Below are positions 43,214-56,172 of a stretch of DNA of 64,000 bases, one piece after another. The notes beneath the pieces were generated by a model, which was given only the letters and a program-made list of their open reading frames with translations, ran no database searches and had not been told where the DNA came from. The stretch is from Annulohypoxylon bovei var. microspora. Taxonomy: Eukaryota > Ascomycota > Sordariomycetes > Xylariales > Hypoxylaceae. The translations under genes and the position numbers were made by a program. How positions within the stretch are numbered: position 1 is the stretch's first letter; each line of letters begins with the position of its first letter. Where the stretch lies: positions 1-64,000 of the forward strand of contig MU405335.1 of NCBI GenBank assembly GCA_022836615.1, read 5' to 3'.

Positions 43214-44875
43214 TCAATACCGATATATGGGCTCCTGCTTCGACGGCGTAACGTCATAAATATCGCTACTCTCGTCGCCATCTCGAGATTCTCGGGCGCT
43301 CGATGAGGAATTTCCTGCGGCTCCGTGCATCGTCTCCCTTCCGAGAGCACTCTCCTGCCTACCCACGTAGCTTGGCGACGTCTCGAAGCCTGGGTGGAAT
43401 GGTTCGTACGCCAATCGAGGTTCTTCGATATAGTTAGAAGCACCGGTACCGGACCCTGAGCCGCCAATACCATGATTTCTCGACCCGGATCCCGAATGTT
43501 CGGTCTCAGGATCCCTGAAAGGATCTTCCTCTGTGGCAGGTGTGTGCGTCCTTGATGGACCCGCTATGGCGGGCTCATACTCCTTTTCTTTACCCTTGCC
43601 ATTCGGATTTCGAGATGGAACAGGTGGGGCCTCCAAGCCCAACCCTAGCCCATTCTGTTCCGACTCTACGGGACTCACGGGCTCTTGATGATCGGGTTGA
43701 GGGTCCATGACAGCAACGATTTTCCTTGCATTCAGCATTGCTCTTTGGTGCAAGCTCAGCGACGCCTGGAGTTGCTCGTTTGTATCAATCAGATTTTCCA
43801 TCGTGTCATTGTCCGGAGCTGGATCCTCGGCAGTCATGTACATCTGTATACTTCGACTTGCGCTTGTGCATCGATCAGCAAATTCCTTGATTAGGTCATT
43901 GCTAAGCACTTCAACGGGCGGCGTATTGGTAACCACCTGCTGTAGTAACTTCGCGGACGTCCGTGCCTCCTCCAATCTACTTGCCAACTCAATGGGGTTC
44001 GGGAGCTTGCGGTTTGAATGACTTCGGGCGAAGTAATTTTGGGAATGTGGATTGAATGGTGGCGCGTTAAGTGTCTGAGGTCCTGGGGGCTGAGGATTAC
44101 GTCCCTAGTTAAAATGTGTTAGTAAGAGTGATGCTTCAGCAGAAACCCATTGTAACGTACGCCATGTCGTTGCGCCTTGTCTTTCTCCTTCTTCCACATT
44201 TCAATAAGGATGGTTAAACCTTCGTCATATGCCTTTGTATTCTCAAAAGAATCTAACGTTTCCATCATCATTTGCCGTACGCTTAGATCGCGAACAGATC
44301 TCAACAACTCCTTCGTAGTATCGGTGAATTTCTGGTCGAGGTTTCGCGTGAATGTTTGACCAGGGTTATCAGCGAGGATGCGGATGAGCATAATGGCATT
44401 ATATTGGTACGAGGGCTTCGTCCAGTAGTCCCTTTTCAGGTATTTTCGAATCAAGCGCGCGCATTCTGCGGCGGCGGCGGGGGATGACTCGGCAGCATCA
44501 ACGATGGGGGGCAAGTAGAGGACTTCGTCTCCGGCATTGGTAGAGCTGGACTCGCAGAAGGATTTCTAAACGACGGGCAGTTAGATTTTTATTTCACGAA
44601 TTCACATTAGACAAGAATTCGGTTAGATAGACGTAAACGCACCACACAGCGACCAGCCGTAGCTTCAGGGCCATCACCTTCAACGGAAACAGAGGGTCCG
44701 GCACCTTAAGGAGAAATTAGCGAAAACCGTAAACCGTAAACCGTAAACTGTCTAACTTGAAAGTTGCGCGTGCTACACTCTATGCTAGATTACAAAGTTA
44801 GGGTTTAGACATACCATCACTAGTATTCTTCTTTCTTATAGTGCCTAGCACCTTGCTCATCTTGAGCGACTTCAT
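43214..44875 (-). CDS. LSB5-like VHS/GAT domain protein
   Basis: Exons 44875-44815, 44704-44643, 44565-44161 and 44104-43214 splice in frame to 472 residues. Residues about 1-176 form a VHS/ENTH-type helical domain (AAECARLIRKYL, YNAIMLIRILADNPG, LRSVRDLSVRQMMMETL). Residues about 212-305 match a GAT domain (LEEARTSAKLLQQVV, ...LIKEFADRCTSASRSIQMY). The order VHS then GAT without FYVE or adaptin-ear domains fits yeast Lsb5 (354 residues). Lsb5 links ubiquitin, Arf3 and the actin machinery in endocytosis; GGA and Tom1 proteins are the other candidates. The C-terminal 160 residues are disordered and end EPIYRY. The last intron has a textbook ACTAAC branch point. Intron 1 carries four AAACCGT-type repeats (44724-44749). 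Confidence 0.85.
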
Positions 44876-46877
44876 GGTCGCTTGGAATTGTTTCTTTTTC
44901 AACTGCGCATATGATTGTTATAATTGCTGTAGCTGAAACGCAGAGCGAGACACGTCGAGGCTGGCTAGCGCAGGTCCAATGTATCGACAAGTATTATACG
45001 TGTCGCAATTTGAAATCAGCGTATTCGGTAGTGAATCGAGCTCTAATTAAGATAATAAACCAGTGGCTTGCTAACGCCTTCGGTCTTAGAGATGGGATTT
45101 TCGCCGTTTGGATATAATGCAGGTTTGAGCTAAAGCGCCGGTGAGTTGAGTTTGACGGCCTAGGGGTCTGGAGGTCTGGGGGGCTGCAGGATGACGGAGG
45201 GACGGTTATATGGCTTAACGAATAGATGGAGAGGGTGGAACCGCACCTGATATGCCGCGTTTCAGCCTTGATATAATTGGAAGAGGGACACAATTGGAGA
45301 TAGTGAGAGAGAGTGTGTGTGAGAAAGACAGGAAATGGAAAGATTCGATAATGTTGGTTGGTTGTTGTTGAAAAGAGATACTTTAGAAGTTAAGCCAATC
45401 TCCAAAATTTCCATAAATGTACATTTGTATACACATAGAGATCAAATACGCATACACATACATATGTACATACATGAGGCGCGCCCCACCATGCAGTATT
45501 ATTTCAACCGCGACTGCCTAGGAAGACCCTGAGCAATTGCCACAGCCCTTTTTTTTTTTTTTTTTTTCCCTTCTTCTCCCAAGCCCGGGCTCAGAGACTA
45601 CGTTCTCCGGGAATGGTCGGGCCTTCCTCTTTCTAACGTCTACTTCATCCATATCCAGCATTAGTTCATATCGGACTTACACAACTAACCAATTATAACT
45701 TCTCCAACGTATCAAGCGAGCCCAGGCAGGATCATCGTGTAGTACTAATTTGATGTGCCAGTGTGCACAGCCTCAACACTACACGCAAACCGCCCCCCTT
45801 TGTACATGTAATGATATGCAGGTGAATGGGATGGGGATGTTGGCGAGATTGCATTAGGTACCCTATAGCCTAGACCGCTTTGTTGTTAGTAAATCGACAA
45901 CAGCATGCTTTCACGCGTGGTATATGAATCAGCTGCCCTAGTCTAGCTGAGAAATCGAGTCATCAACATCGTCATCGCCTTGGCTGTGTATGTCGTACGC
46001 GCGGCGCGTCAGATATTATCCCCCGTTCTATGCTATATACACAATTATACTACGTATTCGGATTGTCAAATGATCTATACTCGAACGGAATAGAGGTTTC
46101 GGCCATCAATCTTCGGCGGATTGAAGTCAAAAATATGTCCAATGAGGTGAGGCCGCCCCCCGATTATAAGTATATGCTGACAAAGCATTGTGGCGTGCCC
46201 TTTTTCTATAGGTCAAATTCTACTATAATTAATAGGCACTCAAAATTGAACTGCATATTCTATCCTCGCGACTTAGTATATAAATTGCGTGTAGATAGAA
46301 TCGGTCATGTCACTTCACTCACCTAAAACACTAAGTAGGGGATTAGGTCACAAAGCAAATGGCATTTCAGAATTAGAACCGAATTTTGAAAAGTAACCTC
46401 AGATTAATGATCATCAAATCTTTAGTTAGTGCATGCAAAGCAAGATAACCACGCCAGTAAACACCCCGGATAGCACACCCCGTCGCTCGTGCCCTCAACA
46501 GCCTCTCGTCTATGAGGGAGAAAAAAAGCAAAGCTCAGATCTTTCTACGCCATACGCCTTGAAAATGCCTGCGCGATGTTCCTCGTAGTATACACAATAG
46601 CGAAAATTTCCTTATTTCGCCAAATCTTGCCGTGAATCTCAAAGATCGCCTTTCACCAATAACGCAAGCCCGAGAAACTGGTCGCTCCGAACTTCGGAAT
46701 GCCCGGAGTTAGGTGGTGTCAGGATCATAGACATCGAATCACCACATATCGCTAGAAGGACCTAACCACCTAAGAACACAATGCCAGGTTCGTCTGAAAC
46801 CCCATTTGATAAACACGATATCAACACATTACTAAATTAGGCTTCGGTGCCTATGTGAAGGGGGCGCTAGCAATTTC
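44876..46877. other. Intergenic spacer, no supported gene
   Basis: This spacer holds a run of 19 T (45549-45567), which could be a promoter poly(dA:dT) tract or a polyA relic. It also holds a weak 98-codon frame at 46030-46326 without a recognisable domain. The 46,330-46,877 stretch is the 3' flank of the SET-domain gene. Confidence 0.5.
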
Positions 46878-49448
46878 TCATGATTGAATAAGTCGAAACT
46901 TGTTCGCAGATCGGGGTAACTCGACGGCTCTTTCGGGAGATGCCGAATCGGGCTGGTCTTCTTCGTCCTCTTCGTCCTCTTCGTCCTCTTCATCCGCTTC
47001 GTCGTACTCAAACGAGGTTATCGTCTTCTTGCTAACAGAGGAAGATGGCGTGGCTTTCTCGGAGCTCGCGGCAATAATCGTAGAACTCGAATTACGCGAG
47101 TATGGCATTCTAGGGCTCGTTCGTAGACTAGCTGGGCCCTTCGACTGTGCCTTAGTCTTGCTGTAGGTTCTAACCACACTCTTCGACTTTCGGACAGACG
47201 TTGTCTTGGAACCAGGAGTCGACTTCGAACCGAGAACAGATCTAGTGCTAACCGAGATCGAAGACATGCTATGCTTAATAGCAGTGGCTGCTCCCTTGGC
47301 CGCTTTGAGACCGGCAGCGGAGAGACTACCTCGAACACCCTTCGCCTTAGTTCCCGTCGGAGTCTTGATCTTGCGCTTCTTAGCCGCGCTTCCCTCATCT
47401 TCATCCTTCTCACCAAGGGCGTCCTTAAATTTTCTTTTGCCTGAGTTAACGCCTTTCTTGACAGTTTCTGTCAACCCCGCCTTAGCCGCCTTGGGTGGCT
47501 TCTGTTCCTTGGGCTTTGGGCCCAGAACTCCTCGGCAGTTAGCACTACCACAAAGACACTTTTGTACGTTCTTAGCCGAAAAAGGGTCAAAGTTATAGTC
47601 GTAGGTCAACTCTTCGCCCGTCATGATGGGGCGGTCCCCGGCAAAAAGTGCCATTCGTGGCTGTCCCGATACGATCCATTTAACCATCTTACAGTTTGGA
47701 TCACACGAATGATTGACGAAACGAGCGATGCTACCGGTCGTTGCGTCAATGATCATGTTTTGGTCGAAAGACATTAGGTAATAACACTAAACTTATTAGC
47801 AAACGAATAGGACATCCATACAAGTTTTAATGAGCGTCTTACCTGATTGTCCTTGTACACCTCGTTCATGCGACGATCACACTCTTCCTCGGTGATGATC
47901 TCGCCCGTGTACTCCATGATGATCTGGTTAGGTTCGAAGCATCGGTTGGCTCGAATACCATAACCTCGATCTTGGGTCTTGAGGACCTCAACACCTATAT
48001 GGTACTTGCGACCTTCCTTAGTACGTTCCTGCAATTGAGCGAATGGGCGATTCTGGCAGAACTCCGGGCCAGCATTGCAATTCGTCTCATCGCACTCATA
48101 AAGCATAATGCGATTCTGGCATGATTCACCACATCCTTCGTGTGGTTTGCACACGCACTTCGAGGTATTGTCCTTAAAGTGAGGCGTCTTCTTCCAGTAA
48201 GCTCCCGCATCACCGACGAATCGATCTAAATATATATTAGCTGTGTCCATGAAAAAAGAGAACACAGGAAAGAGAGAAAAAGAAAAAAAATAAGGCATTA
48301 GTCAACTCACTCTTCGTTATTTTACGCCATTCTTCTGGCTTCGGTTGTCCGGGTGGGAGCGGGTGGCAGATGTCGAAAGGCAGTTTGAAATCTCTGCCCT
48401 GGATCAATGTGCGCATGCCGTTGTATAGAGGCATGGGCATTGCTGCGTTCACCTTAGCGCTAGGCATCAGCTCAGGTAGCTGAGCTAGGCTCTTCTTCTC
48501 CGACGGAGTGAGACCTTGGTATATATCCACAGGCGTCTCCTGGCCGGCATACAACCCTCGATCGAGGTACTTCTTAGCTCGTCTCTTCCTAAAGACGGGT
48601 CCTTCCTCGACAGCAGGTTCCGGCTCAGGAGCGGGGATAGCGGGCGTCTCATCGGCTACCCTGGCCTTCTTCTTGGGAGGCTGAGATTCGTTGATATATT
48701 TTCCATTGGCCCAAGTAGTGTATAGGACGGGCTTCTTGTCGATGCCGGCGAACTCGTCTGTATCTTGCAGTCGTCGTAATTCACGCGACATCTTAGACAT
48801 ACCCTTTTCAAAGGTCTTTCTACCGCGCTTGCCTAGAGTAGACAACTTGGCCGCCAATGTCTCTGACTCAACGCCGGACGAACGCGTAGAAATGCGTCGA
48901 GAGCGGTCAGCCTCCTTCGACTTGGATATCTTGGTAGCTCTGACTGCAACATCGCTATCTTCATCATTTCCAATCGGGGTGCCGCCAGTAGTGGTATTGC
49001 GTCGTTTGCGGTCTGATACATTGTCCCCCTTGGAGCGTCGTTTGCCATGGATAGCGGTGCCAGCTAGTTCGGCGATGTTGTAAACGGGTGCGCTCTGGCG
49101 TTCTCGGCGCGAGCGAACGTTCACAGGCGTGTTAGGGGTAGTCTGCGCGATAGGTTCGGGGAGACGAGGAAGTTGGGGAAGAGTCGGAGGCTCGGCGGAC
49201 GCGACAATGGAGTCGGCCACCTCGGATGGCGCGTCGACCTCGATTTGGTCGGCGGGGTCGTCAATATGATCAATTGCAGTGGGAAGGTCACTTTTAGAAG
49301 TGTCTGATGCCAGACTGATAGAATCGGCTATAGTAGTTGGGGGTGTCGAGCTCAGCGACGCGGGATTGGAAAATGTATCCCCAGCCGCGCCAACGCTCGA
49401 CTCTGACGAGAACGCGCGCGTCAGGGACATGGTTACAAGCGAATCCAT
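46878..49448 (-). CDS. ASH1-like histone H3K36 methyltransferase (AWS-SET-post-SET)
   Basis: Exons 49448-48311, 48240-47843 and 47786-46878 join in frame to 814 residues. The AWS cysteine region starts near residue 406 (CVCKPHEGCGESCQNR). The SET domain follows, with GYGIRANRCF, MEYTGEI, FVNHSCDPNC (535-544) and ELTYDYNFDPF (572-581). The zinc-binding post-SET is CLCGSANCRG (589-598). No WW or SRI domain is seen, which argues against Set2 and for ASH1, the second fungal H3K36 methyltransferase. In Neurospora, ASH1 marks poorly transcribed chromatin. The N-terminal 370 residues are disordered and hold several basic clusters. The C-terminal tail is Lys/Ser-rich and includes an Asp/Glu run (DEEDEEDEEDEED). 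Intron 2 has a GCTAATA branch point. The start ATG follows a TGA that is in frame when the leader intron is removed. Confidence 0.9.
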
Positions 49449-50050
49449 GACCGGATCACGCGACAATTGTCCTGCCAGTAAGGACAAAATGATGTTAGCG
49501 TGATATGACGCGTTGAGGATGCGTATATGTGGTTGTTTTGGAAAAGATAAAGGAAGAAAAGTGGTGAAGGTAGAAAGTTATGTAAGTAAAGTTACAAGAG
49601 TAAAGAGAGTTATGGTTATGTAAGTTAGGTAATACGTGAATGTGTACTAGGTATTTCGTATTGTATTGGGTAGGGGTGGGTTCTGGGATTTCAGTACATA
49701 TCCTTGGATGTAGATTGTACTTAAGATGAGTGGGCGACGATAATAGAAGGAGCGGGTGGGTAGGATGTATGTGTGTACTTAAAATGCATGTATCGTGCTA
49801 GTAATGGTGGCATGTACCGCGGTGTGTGCGTGTGTACGTGTGTACTCCGGTACTCCCCAATGCAGCTAAAAAGATCCAAGGTCCCAAGGATCCAGTCCAA
49901 GGTTGAATCAAATGCATCAATGTATGGGCAATGTTGGGGTCGGGTGGGAATAGAAAAGGGCAAGTAAGAAATTCCTTCGGCCAATGGGCTGAGCCCGCCT
50001 AAGACTAGGTGGCTTTCCACTTTGTATGGGTATTGAAGTACTTACAGATG
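49449..50050 (-). promoter_or_regulatory. Probable 5' leader intron of the SET-domain gene
   Basis: A good acceptor with a GCTAAC branch point (TTACTGGCAG, ending 49472) lies just upstream of the start codon. A GTAAGT donor is at 50045-50040. Together they would remove 574 bases from the 5' untranslated region. With this splice an in-frame TGA forms at the junction, which supports translation starting at 49448. Transcript data would be needed to confirm it. Confidence 0.4.
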
Positions 50051-51000
50051 CGGTCGCGTTTGTAGGATAGGTAAGAGAAATAACCGGTCTGGTCTTCCAA
50101 TATGTGGAGGAGCGGTAGTAAGTTGTGCAACAATCTGTACGGAACCAGATTAGTTATTCGTTCATGAATCGGCGCGTGGTTCGTGATGATGATGGTGGTT
50201 CGTGATGAGGATGAGGATGAGGACGAAGATGTGAAGATGAAAAAAAAATGATAATGATATTTCTGTTTCCTTCCCCTTATAACATGTACCTGACATGATA
50301 TGATGTAGAATGAAATATGTGTATGATGAATTGCAGGTTTCAGGAGACTGACCTTCTTCTCTGTTGGCTTGGATAAGCTCTGGAAATGTGTAAGAGGAGG
50401 AAGTTGAAGAAAATGTTGAAATTGGTGGTGGGTGACGAAAAGTTGAAAAAAGGGCTTGGATTGTTTTGGTAGGAAGTTTGGGGACGAAAGACAGGGAGAG
50501 AGAGGGGGGGAGGAAATATGGTTTTCGATGCACGCTAGTAAGGAGTCGTGGTTGTTACTTTACCGTGATGGTGCTTACAATGTAGGTAGGTTGTAGGTAT
50601 TTTTAGAGACCTCAATACCGGTATGGTGGTAGGTAAGGGGTAGGTAGAAGATTGTTTCTTCGAGATGAAAATACCTGTTGGGTATACGTATGGTGGTGGT
50701 GATGCAGCATGCAATAATAAAATGGAAGAAGGTGATTCCAAATGGTGTGTGAAAAAGTAGAAGGTGAAGATGAAGTTCAAGGTTGGGTTGTTGGTTGGTA
50801 TGAGTGAAGGATGGTAGAAAGAAAAAAGATCTGGGATCTGGGATTTGGGATTTGGATCAGAAATGGAAAATCGGGGAGATAGAAAGAAAGTAGCGTGCCA
50901 CTGACCTAATTACACGTTCAATAAATGTTATTTAACGAAAAGGCTGGGGGGGGTAGGTAACGTAGATACGTAAGGTCTAGGTAAAAGTATTTATTATTAT
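50051..51000. other. Upstream region of the SET-domain gene, purine/GAT-rich
   Basis: GAT/ATG-rich low-complexity sequence (50180-50240) and GGTAGGT-like words dominate. A 123-codon minus-strand frame (50162-50533) is low-complexity and His-rich at its end, and I treat it as chance. This is likely promoter and leader DNA of the SET gene. Confidence 0.4.
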
Positions 51001-53818
51001 TATTTGCCTTGCGCAGATAACACGCACCAATGCTAACAAATATTGTACTGAACACACCAGACCAGTCAGGTTGTTCGGATTACATAGTCCGACACCTCCG
51101 TGGTCATCCTCTCTGACTTCATTATGCCATCGAGACCATGCCTTGCTGCGGCTGACTGACTAACTGACCGACTACCTCCTTCTAGTCTTCTACACAACGC
51201 CAACCTGCCACCTCCAATGCCGGACTTATAACTACCCAGATATCGACGAGGACCATAAACCCAATTTTCAATCCCCTCCTCCTCGAGCAAGGCGAGGTCG
51301 GATGGCAACACCACTCATATTTAAACGCCCCCAAAACATCAACATCACTAAGTATCAGCATGGTCTACACGGGGACGGGCAATCCTCCGACTTTGCTATA
51401 TACGAATCAGGGGGGCTCCATTAGGTATATAGGTCGCCTTCAGGTCGGTGTTGGTATATGATTTTCATGAGCTTGACTTCCCATCCTTTCTACGGCATAT
51501 CGGTTGTTTGGGCTACTTGGGCGAGGGTAGAGAGGATAACCGCGAGACCTACATGACGGCCACATCTCTACGTTACAGTAGACCATATCCCAGATTTATG
51601 ATCATCTCCATCAGCCATCAGCCATCAGCCATCAGCCATCGTCCCAGACCGACCAGGAGTGGGGAGCGGAGGATTACGGAGTGACGCCTCTCGATAAGAT
51701 GCGGGCATGTCACTCGACGGTGATTCTCAGCCTCGCGCATGGAGACGTTCGGTAAATAGCCCGAATCGTCCGTTGCGTGCTGTATTTTCATAATCTGCAT
51801 CGAAATCGAAGGAAACCGGCGGTTGTGGTGAGTATTGGCCGAGTGTCATCCTAGGGAGACCCCTTGCGCTGATTTGGTTAGTCGAGGGTGTAGATCCCGG
51901 ACGTGTCTAATATGATGCCGCTCCTCCGACGTGACCTCAACAAAGCCACCATCAGGAGAAGCAATCGTCTAACGCTCCCTCAACGACCTTCCTTTAGTCC
52001 CACCGCGAATATCAAGGAGAATGTAATGCTCAGCCCTATAAGGTCTAGGGCATATTCTCATATTCTTATCCTGTATACTTCGACTCCCTCGATCTATATG
52101 GCAGTCCTATTCCCGCGATCGCCGAGTCTACGTGCTAACAGTTCGGAACATATACTTCAGATCTAACCTCCTTCAATGCTGAGTGATTGATTCTTCTCCC
52201 TGATCCCCTCGTTCCCTTTCTGTGTCTAATTTGGTCTATATGGAATCATCATGGGTGAAGCGCTTGTCTTAAATATTGTAGTATAAGTCGAGATGAAGAT
52301 AACTGCATCGCGCTCTATTGTAGATAAGGACTACTACTGCTAGGAGATGGTTTTAGTACCGTGCCTTCCTCGACCATGTATCTGTTGTGAGATTACATCT
52401 AGGCGAACCGGCAAGTTATAGGTCTCGCTGAAAATCGGGATCGAACAAGACCATTAGATGAGATAATCGTGTACTTGTACGATGTACCCAACTCTCCGAA
52501 TTTGCGTTGCTGCCATTGACCTTATTTCAAGGAATATAGGGATCTCACGGATGAGGAGTCTGTTTATCCATGCGCCAGCTTTGCATCAAACAAATCATCC
52601 CATAGATAGCGGGGTAGGTGAATGAGCTGATTGACTTGACCGATATTTAGGATGGAAATCCTTGATACACTCGCTAGACTTTACTCCTCGGGTGTGTGAT
52701 AGGGAGCTTTGGTGATGACGGACTTCAAGGGCGCAGGTGGCTCGAACTCCCTTCTCCGGGCTATGTGAGGATCATCAAGAAAACCGCAGTCGACAGCAAT
52801 CCTGACCGCCGGGACACTAGAACCGATTAACAGAAGAACAATCCGTCCTCAAGACGATATAAATTTCGCCACGGTGAAAAAAGGCATGCTTCTACGTGAC
52901 TTTGGCGAAAAATGAATCGCGACCAAACGTGAATATGCAGCTAGGAGGGATGCAGAACAAGGTCGGTTGATCCAGAATAGTCATCGTGTGTTAAGCAAGT
53001 ATTACTAGGATGATCAGAGACGAGTGTCGTTAGAATCCTCAACAATCCCATTCAGCTAAAAACTCATCCCATTTCATACGGAATTTGAGATATGGAATAA
53101 CCCAGATTCTGGGTCCCATGTTCAATCTGAACAGACGCTGACCTCCTAAGTCACGAGTGGTGGTACCACGCTACCGACCAGCTACGCTTCAACAGAAGCT
53201 AGGAATCAGCGTGCACGTTTAATGATTTCCTCATCAAATATTCACTCCATCAGAGTAGTAAAATCAAAATTCTACCCGGTTGACTGAAACCTAATAGCGA
53301 CTAAACATCACCACCTAACCACGCCCCTGAACTAGGGACTTTGCTTATTGGTATTTATATAGGCGTACCACCCTTCAACACTCTATCCTAGCCAATTCAG
53401 TTTCATATGATCAACATATCTATAGGATTTGGCTTTGGCTGTTGCCATCATCGCACCTATCACTGGGGCATCACTAGGGGTGGAAGGCGAGATCTCGTTT
53501 CGAATTATATCCCACTTAAAAGCATCATTTGTTCCTCGTGTTCGACAGTAGGTCTGATTTTCAATGAAGCCACGAAGCCCCGTGGTTCATAAAACAGGGT
53601 GATCTACGACGGCGATAGTGCCCTGAAGTTCTACACGGAGGAATACCGGAAAATACAGATCACCACCCAAGCCACTAACAGACCAAAACATGATGGTTCA
53701 CTCTATGAAATATTGATTTCGATGATGCATTGATGAGTTATATTATTGTGTTAACGAGACTTTCACTAGGTTCAACTGACCTGACGCTATAGGAGAAGCC
53801 TTCAATACCCCATCGCTT

Positions 53819-54286
53819 ATGCCAGCCAAACCCGCCAGATACCTACTTGGACGGTGTTCGGCTACATATCTCGGCACGTCATGTATTCCAAGACAACATC
53901 ATATCAAAGGTCCTGCTCCAATGGTCTATTGTCGCCGCTTTTTGCTACTTCCAAGACATATATTAGCGGGTGACCGAATTGCCATTCTATTAGTAACTAT
54001 AAGGTCTTCACACTTCTACTTTCGCCGCTATCTAACGACACGCAGGCTTTTGAGTGGCCAGGTTGAAGAACAAGACATGTTGATCGAGATACCATCACAT
54101 CCCTCCATGTCTCTACTCCGTCACGGAAGTAATAGGGTATTCAAAACTAGAGGGTTAAACGTTAAACGTCGCTGCTTTCCCCAGAGGATCCTAAGAAATT
54201 CAGTAAAGCGGACGGGGCGACTCCCAGGTCACCGCTCTTGGGTCGATCGCCTATTCCGTGCCGTAAACCCGCCTATAACGATATGA
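53819..54286 (+). CDS. Weak orphan reading frame, 155 codons
   Basis: This ATG-started frame has no recognisable domain, no signal peptide and a high Arg content (LLRHGSNRVFKTRGLNVKRR near the C-terminus). Its length is within what chance allows in this composition. It is listed only because it is the longest frame in the gene-poor spacer and no competing frame of similar length overlaps it. Confidence 0.15.
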   Translation: MPAKPARYLLGRCSATYLGTSCIPRQHHIKGPAPMVYCRRFLLLPRHILAGDRIAILLVTIRSSHFYFRRYLTTRRLLSGQVEEQDMLIEIPSHPSMSLLRHGSNRVFKTRGLNVKRRCFPQRILRNSVKRTGRLPGHRSWVDRLFRAVNPPITI

Positions 54287-54573
54287 AGCGGCTCGTATCG
54301 ATAGGAAAAGGAGAAAAGGGGCGCTCCGTGGTAAATATATATAGAAACCTAACTTAGGTTTGCTGATTTTCTTTTCTCCCGAGCTCGTTCACTGTCGTGT
54401 AATCAGACCCTATCGCCCGGTTAGGCGGATCCGCGAGACGGGACGGGGCACCTACCTAGGTTTTGTTGGTCCAGCGTGGGCGAGCCAATCCTAGCTGAAA
54501 CAATCCGAATCCGCGAGAAAACCCGGTAGTTTTGTGCTATGGAATCTGACAAAGAAGCATAATTTTAAACGGT

Positions 54574-54924
54574 ATGGTCAATGGAATGACTGATCGTCGA
54601 GATGGGTCTTATATAAGCCTCGTTGAGGTCACCGAGAAACGTCATTGTCTAGTGCAAATCATCATAACGTCTTTATCTCTTACTATGGATGATAATATCA
54701 TAGGCATGGAGAATATGTTGAATCGAAACCTGGGTATATCGAAGTGGGAGCATTCTTTCGAACCGAGCCTGTTATACAGTGTTATTCATAGCGGATACGT
54801 GTCGTGCGTGGGTACCGCTGCGCCAATTCCACGGAGCGTAGAAACGGGGGAAGCGATTGGTCTTCGCAAGATAATAGGGGTCAGTAGATCATCTAGATTT
54901 CTTCATAAATCGTCAGTAGTGTAA
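54574..54924 (+). CDS. Weak orphan reading frame, 116 codons
   Basis: This ATG-started frame has no recognisable domain, signal peptide or membrane segment. It is preceded at 54331-54344 by a TATA-like AAATATATATAG and then by a pyrimidine-rich stretch (TTTCTTTTCTCCC), features that often precede fungal genes. A perfect palindrome, AAACCTAA-C-TTAGGTTT (54345-54361), lies between them. This promoter-like context is the only reason to list it. Confidence 0.2.
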   Translation: MVNGMTDRRDGSYISLVEVTEKRHCLVQIIITSLSLTMDDNIIGMENMLNRNLGISKWEHSFEPSLLYSVIHSGYVSCVGTAAPIPRSVETGEAIGLRKIIGVSRSSRFLHKSSVV

Positions 54925-56172
54925 TCAAGAGGGTACAATCCCAATAACACATTCATATTGGCAAACACCTAATTATCGCCTAGTTAGGTACGCCTTTAAT
55001 AGATCAATCGACCGGGGTGTTGCGACGAATGTAGGTACAGTGTTATACAGTGCCACCTAAAACAGCCCAGCTAGCACGACGATGAATCGTTATCAAAACT
55101 GCAGCAGAATGTGCATGGACAGCATAGGCAAGACTCTGTGCACATCAACGCTAAGAAAATCCGTTAGTAGCCTCCAAATTGATCATAATTCATAGGGCAT
55201 ATTGGATAGGATCCTGACCTACCGTCCTATTGGAAGCCTCGGCCCGGTATGGCCCATGCCCTAGCACTAAGTGATACCACCCTTGAGCCTTGACGCTAGA
55301 TACGTCCTTCGCGCTCTTCGCTATCACGATATCTTTCACCTTCACCGACATATGTATGTACATAACCAGATGACTCGTGCAATAACGGACCAGCCAATCA
55401 TATTGACCATCGTCAACAAGGGCTCTACATGGTAAAAGGGGGGTTCAAGAGTATATGCAGTGAAGGGAAATAAAACTGGCAGCTCATCTCCAGTAGAGGG
55501 AATGAACTTCTTCGTTTTCTATTGCAATGCTAGTAGAGATGCTTGGGCTGTTTTTTTAAAGAATGTTACCTGGATAATCGCCTGTGTACGGCAATAGATT
55601 CTCCCCGTACCTAACTTCTGACTAAATAAAAGAATTACTCTTCAGATAAGTTCTAATAGCGATACCTGACATAGGCTTCGCCTTAGATTGGAAGAGGGAG
55701 GAGGGAGGAGGACTAGAGCACGTCTACTATTGGCTTACGGTCAAAAGCAAATTTCTCGGAGGGAAGACAAGACTGAATTTGCAGTGAACGATGCATTTAT
55801 GCAACACTGTGGGGCAAGGGATCAATTAGTGATGAAAGTCGACGTGACTATCTGCGAAGAATGAGTACGTCGAAGTGTCTAGCTATAAGGTACACATACG
55901 GAGGCAAAGCTAGTCAGCAGCCTCAACCCCTCCCTTTTGCCGACCTCGAAATCCTGATGTTAGCAACGTGATCCTTGGTCCGAAAAAGAAGAAACCAGTA
56001 TCAAGGGTGTGATCCTGGGATAGAAAAGAAAGAAACAAGACCGACGACGCCGGGGAGAAAACTCCCTTCCATGCAATGCGTGAGAATCGTCTCTATCGTC
56101 GTAATGGTACAGGGTATGTGAATCGTAATCGTTGACGTCGTAAAGGATGCTCGGATGTAGAGAGTTGCTGAT

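Larger units (their letters stand above)
51001..56172. other. 5-kb gene-poor spacer
   Basis: There is no recognisable coding domain over five kilobases of balanced composition. The stretch holds a short CATCAGC repeat (51608-51640) and small frames without domains; the two longest, 53819-54286 and 54574-54924, are discussed separately. It may contain unrecognised orphan genes, old repeats, or noncoding transcripts. Confidence 0.45.
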